DNA from: DAOULY01 sp034414595
GTDB lineage: Bacteria > Chloroflexota > Dehalococcoidia > SZUA-161 > JAUWZY01
Direction of reading: 5' to 3'
Assembly (NCBI GenBank): GCA_034414595.1
Contig: DAOULY010000001.1
Location: 62,001-126,000 of the forward strand
DNA length: 64,000 bases
The notes under the pieces are model-generated. The model worked only from the letters and a program-made list of their open reading frames with translations. It ran no database searches and was not told where the DNA came from. This document shows, piece by piece, positions 44,693 to 56,416 of this stretch (position 1 is the stretch's first letter; each line of letters begins with the position of its first letter). The position numbers were made by a program, and so were the translations under genes.

Positions 44693-45364
44693 ATGATCAA
44701 GGTGTTGGTAGTTGAAAGTCGGCGGTTGAACCGCGAAGGCTTGTATGCTCTGCTTTCGAGGGAGAGTGACATCACGATCGTCAATGGAGTTGAGCAGCGT
44801 GATGAGATTGTGGACCAGATCCAAGCGATTTCACCTGACGCTGTGGTCATTGCCCCTAAGCCATCCGACGGTGATTGCTTCACATTGATTCGTCAAATGA
44901 AGCGACACTTGCCCGGATTGCCTGTGGTCGTATTGGCAGAACCCTGGGACCAAGAAGCATTGTTGCCCAGTATCAAAGCCGGGGCTGCGGCCTATTTGAC
45001 TAAGGATGCCAGCCCTGAAGAACTTATGGATGCTATCAGACGGACTTCCCGCGGGGAATATTTGATTAACGACACGCTTTCTAGCAATCCCAGGGTAGCC
45101 TCAAGAATCCTCGACATGTTTGGGGAGTTGACCTTGTCTGGAGCTGGAATCGAGCCATTTCTGGCGCCACTGTCGCAACGGGAGATCGATGTCCTCAATC
45201 TTATCGCTGGCGGGAATTCAAACAAGCAAATCGCCCATGAGCTTTTCATTAGTGAACAAACGGTAAAGAATCATGTCGCTTCCATCATGCGCAAGCTGGT
45301 AGCCAATGACCGCACTCACGCCGTTGCCATCGCCTTCCGTCAAGGCTTGATTAGGTGGGACTAG
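44693..45364 (+). CDS. NarL/LuxR-type regulator with degenerate receiver
   Basis: 223 residues. The C-terminal LuxR helix-turn-helix (~157-215: PLSQREIDVLNLIAGGNSNKQIAHELF, then ISEQTVKNHVASIMRKL) is intact. The receiver fold is kept, but key residues are not: the acidic pair is Glu8-Ser9, the phosphoacceptor position in VVIAPKPSDGD lacks Asp (Ala/Pro at ~54-55) and the conserved Thr/Ser is Ala82. Lys104 remains. It should therefore not be switched by ordinary Asp phosphorylation. It is the only NarL-family regulator near the ComP-like kinase (4 kb away). The missing Asp argues against a simple ComA role. Confidence 0.88.
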   Translation: MIKVLVVESRRLNREGLYALLSRESDITIVNGVEQRDEIVDQIQAISPDAVVIAPKPSDGDCFTLIRQMKRHLPGLPVVVLAEPWDQEALLPSIKAGAAAYLTKDASPEELMDAIRRTSRGEYLINDTLSSNPRVASRILDMFGELTLSGAGIEPFLAPLSQREIDVLNLIAGGNSNKQIAHELFISEQTVKNHVASIMRKLVANDRTHAVAIAFRQGLIRWD

Positions 45365-45486
45365 AGCAGCATAGCCATCAAGGTCCACTTCGGTTTGGCA
45401 ACCTGATGTCACCTTGGAACATTATCGGAGTGCTTCTATGTCTCCGGAAGTAAGCTCTCACTAATGTACTGGACGAGTACACCCCC

Positions 45487-45515
45487 TTGACAGGCCTGCC
45501 AAGGGGGTGTATACT
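45487..45515 (+). promoter_or_regulatory. Consensus sigma-70 promoter of the 23S rRNA gene
   Basis: Perfect TTGACA (45487-45492), 17-bp spacer, TATACT (45510-45515). The leader from here to the mature 23S is about 170 nt, and the whole 45365-45690 gap otherwise holds only the hairpin at 45599-45623. Confidence 0.8.
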
Positions 45516-45598
45516 TACATGGTGGTAAAAGGAAAGGTGACATTGAGTATAGAGGAAAACAGCAGCTAAGATATTGGTATGGCTGATGTCGACTGAGT

Positions 45599-45623
45599 AG
45601 CGGCTTGGTCATATCAAGCCGCT
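45599..45623 (+). promoter_or_regulatory. 9-bp hairpin in the 23S rRNA leader
   Basis: AGCGGCTTG and CAAGCCGCT pair perfectly around the loop GTCATAT. It may be a processing or antitermination element of the rRNA leader. The core TTGGTCATATCA occurs at two other intergenic sites (10279-10290 and 15404-15415). Confidence 0.5.
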
Positions 45624-45690
45624 GCAAATTATTTTGAAGGCCTTTGAGGCTGAGCACATTAACAAGTGAATAAGGTTCTGCTCGGGCTCT

Positions 45691-48675
<2,985 letters not shown>

Positions 48676-48716
48676 GAACTCGGGCAGAATCTTTTATTTT
48701 CCAAAAGGAGGCTCAA

Positions 48717-49004
48717 ATGCCATTCTTCGTTGCTTTGGGAAGGGCGACCGATGACGGCATGAAAAACCTCGAGGCCTTCGCGCCGCGCCATAAGAAGGCA
48801 GTAGAGCGGGCAGAGGCAAGCGGGGTCAAGGTTCTCGCCAGCTATTCACTAGTGGGGCAGTACGATTATTTGGTGATTCTGGAAGCCCCGGAGATGAAGG
48901 CAGCACTCAGGGTGTTGACCCTGGAAGCAGCCGGGGGGAACGTCCGCTATGAGACCTTAGCTGCCATCCCCATCGAGGAATTCGGCGACCTGTTGGGAGT
49001 TTAG
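48717..49004 (+). CDS. GYD-domain protein
   Basis: 95 residues after a strong AAAGGAGG site. A small ferredoxin-like fold with GQYDYLVILEAPEMKAAL in the position of the family's G-x-Y-D motif. Function in the family is not established. It directly follows the 23S gene (41 bp) and may be co-transcribed with it. Confidence 0.78.
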   Translation: MPFFVALGRATDDGMKNLEAFAPRHKKAVERAEASGVKVLASYSLVGQYDYLVILEAPEMKAALRVLTLEAAGGNVRYETLAAIPIEEFGDLLGV

Positions 49005-49041
49005 ATCAATACGCACTATAATCTGTTTTCTGGACCACCCA

Positions 49042-49069
49042 TTGACAACAGCGTCGTTAGGGTTAATAT
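49042..49069 (+). promoter_or_regulatory. tRNA promoter
   Basis: TTGACA (49042-49047) and TAATAT (49064-49069), spacer 16 bp, 11 bp before the tRNA. Confidence 0.65.
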
Positions 49070-49080
49070 ATAGAGTGTGA

Positions 49081-49154
49081 CGCGGGGTGGAGCAGTGGAA
49101 GCTCGTCGGGCTCATAACCCGAAGGTCGTTGGTTCAAGTCCAACCCCGCTACCA
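49081..49154 (+). tRNA. Initiator tRNA-Met (CAT anticodon)
   Basis: 74 nt with encoded CCA. Acceptor CGCGGGG/CCCCGCT leaves position 1 (C) unpaired with T, a hallmark of initiator tRNA. The anticodon stem GGG-CTCATAA-CCC has the three G-C pairs of tRNA-fMet, and the T-arm is GTTGG-TTCAAGT-CCAAC. Confidence 0.95.
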
Positions 49155-49229
49155 AGAAAAAATAGGGCCGGCCAAGTGTATCGTGAGATATTCTTAGCCG
49201 GTCTTTCATTTCCGCCTCCGCATAGTATC

Positions 49230-49342
49230 ATGGCGCGTTTTTAAGGATTCGGGAGCCCCCCGGCCCGGGGAGGGGATGGGGGGTAATCCTGCAGTCCACA
49301 TACTTATGTTATACCTAGACTCGTTTTCGGGGGCAGGTCATA
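49230..49342 (+). mobile_element. Right-end fragment of an IS/MITE-like element
   Basis: The end CTCGTTTTCGGGGGCAGGTC (to 49342) and the preceding GGGGGGTAATCC ... TACTTATG match the right half of the complete copy at 57070-57346. The left part is missing or degenerate. The left boundary is uncertain. The element end overlaps the 3' end of the gene at 49304-50602. Confidence 0.55.
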
Positions 49343-50602
49343 CTTTCGCAGCCTTATTGCGAAGAAATCATTAAATCTAGCCTTTATGGTTTCTAAGGGG
49401 GTAATTCTCGGATCCAGCAAATCGGTTTCAAAGAGCAATACCGGGATCCCCAGTTCATCCTCGATTCTATCCTTTATCAGTTTAGCGATTGCCCATGCAT
49501 TCTTACAGCCGATGTGTCCCGCAAAGACAGCTACGTCAGCCTTGTAATCTCTACATGCCTTGATGGCAACATCTCCATAATATTCCCAAGGGCCACGGCA
49601 TTCGTTTCCCATTGGCATGTTCATCGACTTTCCGGCTAAGCCCCTGAATATACTCGAGATGTCTGAGGGGTCTTCTATGGGCTTGAAAACAAAGTTGCTC
49701 ATCATCTCCATTATAGATATCGCGCCATGTTCCTCTTCCAACCAGTCGTAAAGGCTGAGATCAAAGGCAGGTATGACATAGACCCAAATCAGCCTGATCT
49801 TTTCCTGAGCTATGGCCCCTTGTTTCTCATTCACCCTCTCTCTTACCATTTCATATCTCTCTTTAATATAATCCACGAGCTCAGGGGTACCAGCCATCCT
49901 CCGCAATGAACTACGCTCCGAGATTAAATCCCTGCTTGAAAGAGGGCAGGGAATAGCTTGCCTCAGTTCATTGAACTTAAGAATGTATTTATCGGCCCGG
50001 CTGGAATATTCTGCAACCTGTTTCAGCCTATCAAAATCTAGTTTTCGTTTTGTTTTTTCCTCCAAGAATGATACTAAATCCCACAGTTCATTCTCAACAT
50101 ATCGATAACTGCGCTCGTCGCTCCAGTATGGGATGTCAATGCAAAAATGCGGGATGTCTAAATATTCAGCCATAACGGTAAAAGTTGCTAGAGCAGAGTC
50201 GCAAGGAGCGGATGAATGGACTATAACATCAGGCAGAGGTAAATCCCCGGCCAAAGTTGCTCCGAAAAAGGCTTTGTCAGCTGAACATATATAATCGGGA
50301 ATGTGCTGCTCTGCTAAATCAATATATCTGCACAATTCTTCAGTAGAGGCTAATAATAGCGTCCTAAGCGTCCCTTCTATAAATATTGGCACTATATCCA
50401 TGGCCCAAAACAATTCCGGGATAGTAACGAAATTGAGCCAAGCGAAAGGTTCCCCGCTTTCCTTAGCCCTGGCTGCCCTTTCAAAATAGTTCGCTTGTAT
50501 TGCATATATTGGCTCTTGCTCGGGATATTTCTTGGCTGCCTCATTCCTCAGCAAGCCAAGTGTGTCCAATATAGTGGCAAAAAGCTCATTTCGTTTTCCC
50601 AT
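49304..50602 (-). CDS. Second copy of the 2-hydroxyacyl-CoA dehydratase subunit
   Basis: 432 residues, about 70 percent identical by eye along its full length to the subunit at 33261-34523, with the same cysteines (HSSAPCDSAL and GHIGCKNAWAIAK). It stands alone, with no partner subunit or activator nearby. Its last ~12 residues (YDLPPKTSLGIT) are absent from the paralogue and are encoded by the end of the element at 49230-49342. The natural stop was lost when the element inserted or recombined. The other side is flanked by an element fragment (50696-50822). It may substitute for the operon copy or serve a different substrate. Confidence 0.88.
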   Translation of the reverse strand: MGKRNELFATILDTLGLLRNEAAKKYPEQEPIYAIQANYFERAARAKESGEPFAWLNFVTIPELFWAMDIVPIFIEGTLRTLLLASTEELCRYIDLAEQHIPDYICSADKAFFGATLAGDLPLPDVIVHSSAPCDSALATFTVMAEYLDIPHFCIDIPYWSDERSYRYVENELWDLVSFLEEKTKRKLDFDRLKQVAEYSSRADKYILKFNELRQAIPCPLSSRDLISERSSLRRMAGTPELVDYIKERYEMVRERVNEKQGAIAQEKIRLIWVYVIPAFDLSLYDWLEEEHGAISIMEMMSNFVFKPIEDPSDISSIFRGLAGKSMNMPMGNECRGPWEYYGDVAIKACRDYKADVAVFAGHIGCKNAWAIAKLIKDRIEDELGIPVLLFETDLLDPRITPLETIKARFNDFFAIRLRKYDLPPKTSLGIT

Positions 50603-50695
50603 ATCATCACCTCAGCTATTCAACTTTTAACCAAATCAAGCCTACACGAATCGCCCAGTGCTAATATGAAGGTTTATCAAGGTTCCAAGTTGTGA

Positions 50696-50822
50696 CTGAC
50701 CTGCCCTCAGTTATTGTACCACTTGTTAAGTTAGAGTTGCCGAAATTAGAGCTGGCAGAATTGCCTCAGGAGCGGGCAGGTAATAATTCTAAAAGTTCCA
50801 AGTTGGAGCCCCCTTGGCCCAA
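50696..50822 (+). mobile_element. Left-end fragment of the IS/MITE-like element
   Basis: It starts TGACCTGCCC and aligns with 57070 onward and 60963 onward, including ATTGCCTCAGGAGCGGGC. The right half is absent. Confidence 0.55.
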
Positions 50823-50848
50823 AGAGAGAGACACGCGGGGGGAACATC

Positions 50849-50877
50849 TTGACAATAGGTTATATTAAGTGTATATA
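50849..50877 (+). promoter_or_regulatory. Consensus promoter of the second defence-like operon
   Basis: TTGACA (50849-50854), 17-bp spacer, TATATA (50872-50877), 79 bp before the methyltransferase start. It is close to ideal. Confidence 0.7.
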
Positions 50878-50955
50878 AAAGTCGAGTCGGAGAGAGAATA
50901 GGCAAGCATAGCAAGGGGAATCCTTCACATAGTAGTTAGTAGTGTAAAGCTGTCT

Positions 50956-52131
50956 ATGAAAAACCAGATAGTCGAGAGTCCAGAAGTTACTCAACTGGCG
51001 ATGAATCATCCTGTTCATGAGATTATGTCCAGGACAGGTTCTTTCCCTCTCCATGTTGCATTTGGTCTCCTAAGAGAATTTGGAACGAACTCAGCTGTCG
51101 TGTTTGATCCCTTTTGCGGTAAGGGTACCTCACTATTAGCAGCTCGGATGCTCGGGTACGCAGCATACGGGAGCGACGTTGCTCCAGAAGCAGTTGTCTG
51201 CAGCTCGGCAAAAATGGTCGATGTGAACCTGAAAAACCTACATAGTTATATAGAATCCTTGGAGCCAGCTTGGGGCCAAGAAAATCACATACCATATGAT
51301 GTCCTAACCTTTTTCCACCCCTCTACGCTGTCGCAAATAATTGCCATCCGGCAGACGCTTGTCACAGATCTGTCTTCGGAGGATTCTTGCTGCCGTGCTA
51401 ATGCGATGTTCACTCTTGCAACCCTGTTGGGTATTCTCCACGGACACGCATCATACTCGTTGTCTATCCCAAGTGCGCATGCCTACTCGATGGCACCCTC
51501 ATACGTCAGACGGTATGCAGCACAGCATGGTCTTCGGGAACCGGAGCGAGACGTCAAGGAATGCCTGAAGGCTAAAGTAGCGAGATGCCTGCGACTGCCA
51601 TTGCCAGAGCCGGTCCCATGGTCAGTAAGGCGAGCGTCAGCGCTAGCAGCTAGTACTGCCTTTCCCGAACTTGTAGAGAAGGTGGACATAGTCATTACTT
51701 CACCACCTTATTTGAACGCTCAGACTTACGCTAAGGATAACTGGCTCCGTCTCTGGCTGCTTGGGTATGACTACAAAGCAGTTCGTCATGAGTATCTGGC
51801 GACAGACAGTGTTCGGAGATACGTTGATGCGATGGCCATCGTTTTCATGGAAATAAACCGACTGCTGAAGCCCGGAGGCCTCCTCATATGCATCGCCGGC
51901 GACGTAGCCCTTGATCGGAATCGGCAAAGTGACAATACGAAGGTTGTCTTCAGGACTGGGGACATCCTTGCAGAGTTAAGCGAATCGAGCCGAGTGGGAT
52001 TTAAGGTGATACGTCGCATGGAGCACACCGTTTCAAGTCACTCAAGATACCTACACTCGCTCAGTAGAACTAATGGCCACACTAGGCGGGACCTAACCGA
52101 ACGCGTGTTCATTGCCAAGAAAGGGACGTAG
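50956..52131 (+). CDS. DNA methyltransferase (motif I before TSPPY)
   Basis: 391 residues. DPFCGKGT (51-58) is SAM-binding motif I and TSPPY (248-252) the catalytic motif of amino-methyltransferases (N6-adenine or N4-cytosine). Motif X-like LLKPGGLLICIAGD follows. Only one methyltransferase domain is present, with a central helical insertion that may hold the target-recognition part. It heads a four-gene operon and resembles the truncated enzyme at 1-708. In such operons methylation marks self DNA. Confidence 0.85.
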   Translation: MKNQIVESPEVTQLAMNHPVHEIMSRTGSFPLHVAFGLLREFGTNSAVVFDPFCGKGTSLLAARMLGYAAYGSDVAPEAVVCSSAKMVDVNLKNLHSYIESLEPAWGQENHIPYDVLTFFHPSTLSQIIAIRQTLVTDLSSEDSCCRANAMFTLATLLGILHGHASYSLSIPSAHAYSMAPSYVRRYAAQHGLREPERDVKECLKAKVARCLRLPLPEPVPWSVRRASALAASTAFPELVEKVDIVITSPPYLNAQTYAKDNWLRLWLLGYDYKAVRHEYLATDSVRRYVDAMAIVFMEINRLLKPGGLLICIAGDVALDRNRQSDNTKVVFRTGDILAELSESSRVGFKVIRRMEHTVSSHSRYLHSLSRTNGHTRRDLTERVFIAKKGT

Positions 52132-52135
52132 GCCT

Positions 52136-53164
52136 GTGAGTGCAAGAACCAGGGTTAGCCCCAGAGAGCGCCTAGGCCAACTTGTGCTTCATTGGGAGGA
52201 GACGGCGCGCTACAATGTCAGGGACTCCTACCCATACTTATCCGCTCTTGGCGAAATCCTGTTCCACGCAGACCTGCGCTTCTATGAATACATCCAGTTT
52301 CAGAATGAAGGTGAGTTTGCCACACGACTCATGAGGTGGTTGGAGAACGTCACAGGAGATAGAGAAAAGCAAGGGCTTTTTCGGCTGTTGATGCATCTCA
52401 CTTTTATTGATCAGCGGCAGATGCGTTCCCTGTGTCGTGAGGCGTACAAAAGGGTTGTGGCACCATGGATCACCAGAGACTGGTCGAGCCCCGCAGAGTT
52501 CCTAGACGAGGATTACGAACTCCACGTGCGCAGCCAGCTCTCGCAATATCTGCTGTGTTCTATTACTGAGAGCTTCAACTGGGATGACTTCCTGCAAGTG
52601 AATGATTTGCTGGGTCTTCGGAAGCCCAGAGTTCTCAGCGAGGATCCAAGGCGCATCAGCTCTGCTTTACCGAAGAACTTCCAGTCGGTCAAAGGGCTGA
52701 TTGTCTTTGAAGATTTTGTTGGAACAGGGCACCAGGCATTAGGCGTGCTGGCGCAGCTACGTGCAAATACGCCTAATCATCTTAGCATACTCTTCACACC
52801 ACTCATAATACTGCAAGGCGGTCTTGAAATGCTTAATAGCGCCCAGGAGATCAGTGACTTAACCATAGAACCTATCATGGTGATACCAAGGGACAGCTGC
52901 ATACAGGCCACATGTCAGCAAGGAGAACCGCAAGACTTTCCCTACATTCGAGCTGTTGTGACATCTACTGCCCAACGGGTGTGTCGGGAGCTTCACAAGC
53001 AAGACGACCCTCCGCAGGACGCTTTTGGGTATGGAGGTTCGGGCTCTCTTCTAGTCACTAAACATAATACCCCAAACAACACCCTGCCCCTTATCCACCA
53101 CCGAGCACCCGAGTGGAGTCCGCTTTTCAGACGCCTACATCATTCGGAGGACAGTCTACGATGA
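52136..53164 (+). CDS. Phosphoribosyltransferase-like protein
   Basis: 342 residues from GTG 52136, directly after the methyltransferase. A TTG at 52112 would add 8 residues. The motif KGLIVFEDFVGTGHQALGVL (~186-205) matches the PRPP-binding signature of type I phosphoribosyltransferases (hydrophobic strand, E/D-D-x-x-x-T-G). The pair is Glu-Asp and the flexible hood is unusual. The N-terminal ~150 residues are helical and unrecognised. Domains of this kind occur, to my knowledge, in predicted prokaryotic conflict systems, where they may act on nucleotides or transfer phosphoribosyl groups. The stop overlaps the next start (ATGA). Confidence 0.6.
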   Translation: MSARTRVSPRERLGQLVLHWEETARYNVRDSYPYLSALGEILFHADLRFYEYIQFQNEGEFATRLMRWLENVTGDREKQGLFRLLMHLTFIDQRQMRSLCREAYKRVVAPWITRDWSSPAEFLDEDYELHVRSQLSQYLLCSITESFNWDDFLQVNDLLGLRKPRVLSEDPRRISSALPKNFQSVKGLIVFEDFVGTGHQALGVLAQLRANTPNHLSILFTPLIILQGGLEMLNSAQEISDLTIEPIMVIPRDSCIQATCQQGEPQDFPYIRAVVTSTAQRVCRELHKQDDPPQDAFGYGGSGSLLVTKHNTPNNTLPLIHHRAPEWSPLFRRLHHSEDSLR

Positions 53165-55212
53165 GAAGCCAGGAGGCTGTTCGAGTTCGTAACCCGTTTC
53201 TCGATCCGCTCGTGACTGAGTTGATCGACGACCCGGACCTATATCGCAGGGTTTTTAGCGAGAGGATCTTGGTTGGGGAGACCCTGCAGGTCTTTCAGCC
53301 AGTCAACGCCGTCTTGCTTGGTCCACAGGGTTCTGGCAAGTCGATGATCCTGAACCTTATTCGCTACAAAGTCCTGGCTGGCTGGCTTAGGAATGGGCGG
53401 TCCTTGCCGTCGCCGCTTCGTCACGTGAAACCATTCCTTGGCATCTCGATTAACTTGGTGCGGGCTAATCTTCATGCATTCGGCAGGCGATCGGTAGCTA
53501 AATCAATGGGGCAGGATGACCCAGAACATGCCCTGGATACTTCGGCATTCGCCGACTTCTTGAACCATTACCTTTTTGGAGAATTCCTTAGAAGCCTCAA
53601 GTTCATCTCATGCGATGAAGGTCATCATTTTTGTGAGTGGCTCGGAATTCTTCCAGAAAGACTCCAAGAGCCGCATCTAGTAGCGAATATGGCGTCCTGG
53701 GACTCGTGGTTTGGCTACTATATAGGTTGCGATTCATACGATGCGCTATTAGATAGGTGCGAGAAACGCCTGTCTGCCTGGCGAAGTTTCCTTAACGCTA
53801 ATATTGACTCGATTCCTGGCGACATTTGGGAAAGTAAGTCGGCCATCGGCGATCCTCTCCACAAAATAGGGAACCTCCTTTCATCTGCTAGCAGCCACTC
53901 TCACCTACCGTTGTTCGTGGTCATCGATCAATACGAAGTTCTTCCCGAACTGAACATCACTCATGGCACCTCGTTGCAGCGGGCCATCAACACGATGATT
54001 AAGGCGAGGGATCCCGTGGTGTTCTTCAAGTTAGGAGCTAGAACGTACGACTGGGGTACCGATTTGAGGATTTGGGGCGCGGAGTCTCGCATTGAAGTTC
54101 AGCGAGACTACGTCACCGTCAATCTGTCAGATGTATTAATGCGAAACGAGCAGGATATTGAGAAAAAGTGGCTTTTCCCTCAATTCGCCCAAGATGTGGC
54201 CTACAAGAGAATTCGGGAGGGACATTTCAGATACATAAGTAGGCCACACATCAGGAAGGTCTTCGGGCATTGGTCTCCCGAAGAGGAATCATGGCGCTAC
54301 TTTCGAGTCAAGGAGCGACGAACCGTCGTTCTTCGAGGTGTCCCGAAGCAGTTAGCCGACGAGATTATGGACATATTAGGACCCTCTGCGTCGCCATTGG
54401 AAATGCGACTAGCGGCAGCCTGGGTACGCCAGTGCCTTCAAAAGAGAATGCCTTTGAAGCAAGTTCGCTTGGAATTACATTCCCACCCCTGGAAGAAACG
54501 ATGGTGGCGGAAAGAGCGCAGGGGGGTGGCACTCCTTCAAATAGCGTCCATGGCCAACCAACGGAAGATCTACCACGGCTGGGAAACAGTGACCTACCTA
54601 TCGGGTGCCAACATAACTGCTTTCTTGCTCATATGCAACGAAATATGGGACGTGTCTACTAAGACGGGGCTTCATCCGCTCCGGCACTTTCCTCTCCCTG
54701 ACGTCGTACAGACTCAAGGGATTTTTCTAGCGTCCGAGAAATGGCGAGAGCGCGACCGCAATGAACAACTCGGAGGAAGCAGACGTTACGCAATATTGTC
54801 GAAACTAGGGCCTGCGATAAGTGAAGCTTTGATCGGGGATCTCGCCATTTCAAATCCCGGACACAGCGGGTTCTCACTCCGCGAAGCAGACCTTCTAGGA
54901 AATGACCGCCCCGACGACCAACGTCTCAAGGTAGCGCAGTTTCTACACAGCGCGGTCAGTTGGGCGATCTTGGAAGAGCGAACTCACACGTCCAAGAAAC
55001 GGGAGGGCGCGTCAAGGCGCAAGTGGTATCTTCACCCATTGTTGTCGCCAGTGTTTCAAATTCCACATATCCGGGTGAAAGAACCTTTGTACACAAGCCC
55101 TGAAGTGGTTTACGACTGGCTTTTTGGGACTGGCAAGGTAGTGTTTGGTTCCACTCTTGCTGTTAAAAGGCCTAACAGGGAGGCGAGCAAGCAACTGAGA
55201 TTTCCACTCTGA
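53161..55212 (+). CDS. ORC/CDC6-like AAA+ ATPase
   Basis: 683 residues from ATG 53161 (GGAGGA upstream), overlapping the previous stop by 4 bases. Walker A is LLGPQGSGKSM (GPQGSGKS, 54-61) and the Walker-B-like strand FVVIDQYEVL has Asp256, with Gln in place of the usual second acid, then Tyr-Glu. The sequence preceding Walker A and the overall spacing resemble ORC/CDC6-like STAND-type ATPases. The C-terminal ~250 residues include winged-helix-like segments. It is probably the sensor or switch of the operon. Confidence 0.65.
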   Translation: MRSQEAVRVRNPFLDPLVTELIDDPDLYRRVFSERILVGETLQVFQPVNAVLLGPQGSGKSMILNLIRYKVLAGWLRNGRSLPSPLRHVKPFLGISINLVRANLHAFGRRSVAKSMGQDDPEHALDTSAFADFLNHYLFGEFLRSLKFISCDEGHHFCEWLGILPERLQEPHLVANMASWDSWFGYYIGCDSYDALLDRCEKRLSAWRSFLNANIDSIPGDIWESKSAIGDPLHKIGNLLSSASSHSHLPLFVVIDQYEVLPELNITHGTSLQRAINTMIKARDPVVFFKLGARTYDWGTDLRIWGAESRIEVQRDYVTVNLSDVLMRNEQDIEKKWLFPQFAQDVAYKRIREGHFRYISRPHIRKVFGHWSPEEESWRYFRVKERRTVVLRGVPKQLADEIMDILGPSASPLEMRLAAAWVRQCLQKRMPLKQVRLELHSHPWKKRWWRKERRGVALLQIASMANQRKIYHGWETVTYLSGANITAFLLICNEIWDVSTKTGLHPLRHFPLPDVVQTQGIFLASEKWRERDRNEQLGGSRRYAILSKLGPAISEALIGDLAISNPGHSGFSLREADLLGNDRPDDQRLKVAQFLHSAVSWAILEERTHTSKKREGASRRKWYLHPLLSPVFQIPHIRVKEPLYTSPEVVYDWLFGTGKVVFGSTLAVKRPNREASKQLRFPL

Positions 55213-55235
55213 AATCTTCGTCCGGGGTGTGAAGC

Positions 55236-56240
55236 ATGCTGCTTCCGGCAGCCCGAATAACTAGAATAGTTGAAACATTTCTTCCTGGCGTTTCGTTTGC
55301 GGTTCTGGGGTGTCTATCCCCTGAAGAGCGTTGCGTGACGGTACCCACTCTACTGGCTACGAAGGACTGTGGCCAATTCCGCTTAATTGAGGTCATCGAC
55401 CCACTAGACGCATTTCCTGATCACTCTGGGGAAGCAAAGCGCAAGATTGAAGCGCATCGTCAAAGACTCGAGCAATCTGGCGTAAAGTTTGGGCTAAGTC
55501 AAATGAATCTGCTGGCAAGCGAAGATGCCCTAATAGATATTCTTGCGCTTTTTGAAGAGGAGACCAGTGTCTCAACGGCAGTCCTGGACATTACTTCACT
55601 ACCTAAGCGTTATTTTTGCTTTTTCTTGAAACGGATGCTGCTTTCCCCCAAATGGCAGAATGTAGTATTGACGTATACTGGAGCTGGTATTGGAGGGTAC
55701 CCACCAGGACACATTGCCGAGGATCCTATGATCTGTGACCATCTACCCGGATATGCTGCTCGGCTGTCCCCCGAGATAGGAGCCTTAGTGATTACGGTCG
55801 GATTTGAGTCACTCGGCGTGCGTTCGCTCATTGAAACATATGGAGAAAAGCGACGGAAAATGAAGCTGATAATGTCATTTCCACCGAATGGCGAATTCGC
55901 GAGACGGCAGTGGCGAACCTTGAGGGAAATGCTGCTTGGAGATGTAGAGGCTGTTAACCTTGAGAACTTGAGAGTCATGCCAAGCTGGGACGCAGAAGAT
56001 GTGTACCTAACCCTCGAAAGATGGCTTGAGGAAGTGGGAACGCTCTCATTGGCTCCCTTTGGGGCAAAGCCCCACACGCTTGGGATGGCGCTTTTCGCAA
56101 TCAAGCATGATTGTGGGTTATTCTATTCTCAACCCAAGTCCTATAACCCGAACTACAGCACTGGTCAGGGCGATTCGTGGGCCTATGTGGTAAAATGGCA
56201 AGGCATTTGCTGCTTTAATCGCAGTTCGACTCCTCTGTAG
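55236..56240 (+). CDS. Unknown alpha/beta protein, last gene of the operon
   Basis: 334 residues, 23 bp after the ATPase. Visible conserved-looking motifs are LDITSLPKRYFCFFLKRM (~117-134), YTGAGIGGYPPGHIAEDP (~147-164), a strand VITVGFESLG, APFGAKPHTLGMAL (~273-286) and YSQPKSYNPNYSTG (~297-310). The DIT-S-x-P-K/R motif followed by GAKP..G looks like a Rossmann-like nucleotide-binding or hydrolase fold. I cannot name the family. As the fourth gene of a methyltransferase, PRTase and ATPase operon it may be the effector. Confidence 0.55.
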   Translation: MLLPAARITRIVETFLPGVSFAVLGCLSPEERCVTVPTLLATKDCGQFRLIEVIDPLDAFPDHSGEAKRKIEAHRQRLEQSGVKFGLSQMNLLASEDALIDILALFEEETSVSTAVLDITSLPKRYFCFFLKRMLLSPKWQNVVLTYTGAGIGGYPPGHIAEDPMICDHLPGYAARLSPEIGALVITVGFESLGVRSLIETYGEKRRKMKLIMSFPPNGEFARRQWRTLREMLLGDVEAVNLENLRVMPSWDAEDVYLTLERWLEEVGTLSLAPFGAKPHTLGMALFAIKHDCGLFYSQPKSYNPNYSTGQGDSWAYVVKWQGICCFNRSSTPL

Positions 56241-56416
56241 TGGTCATGGCCCAGATCCTCCTCAGAATTTGTATTTCGGTGAACTTCTTCTCAACCATTA
56301 TTATGAGTGCCAACCCAAAATGGGCTCATCTGTGCTAACCGAAAGTAAAGCTGACCTGCCCCGCGTAAGAGGCTGAGATGAGCAAGCTGACAGCAATGAC
56401 TCCAAGGGTAGATTCC

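Noticed and set aside
44693..45364. Calling the NarL-type regulator the ComA partner of the ComP-like kinase
   Set aside because: It lies 4 kb away on the other strand and lacks the phosphoacceptor Asp, so phosphotransfer from the kinase is not expected.
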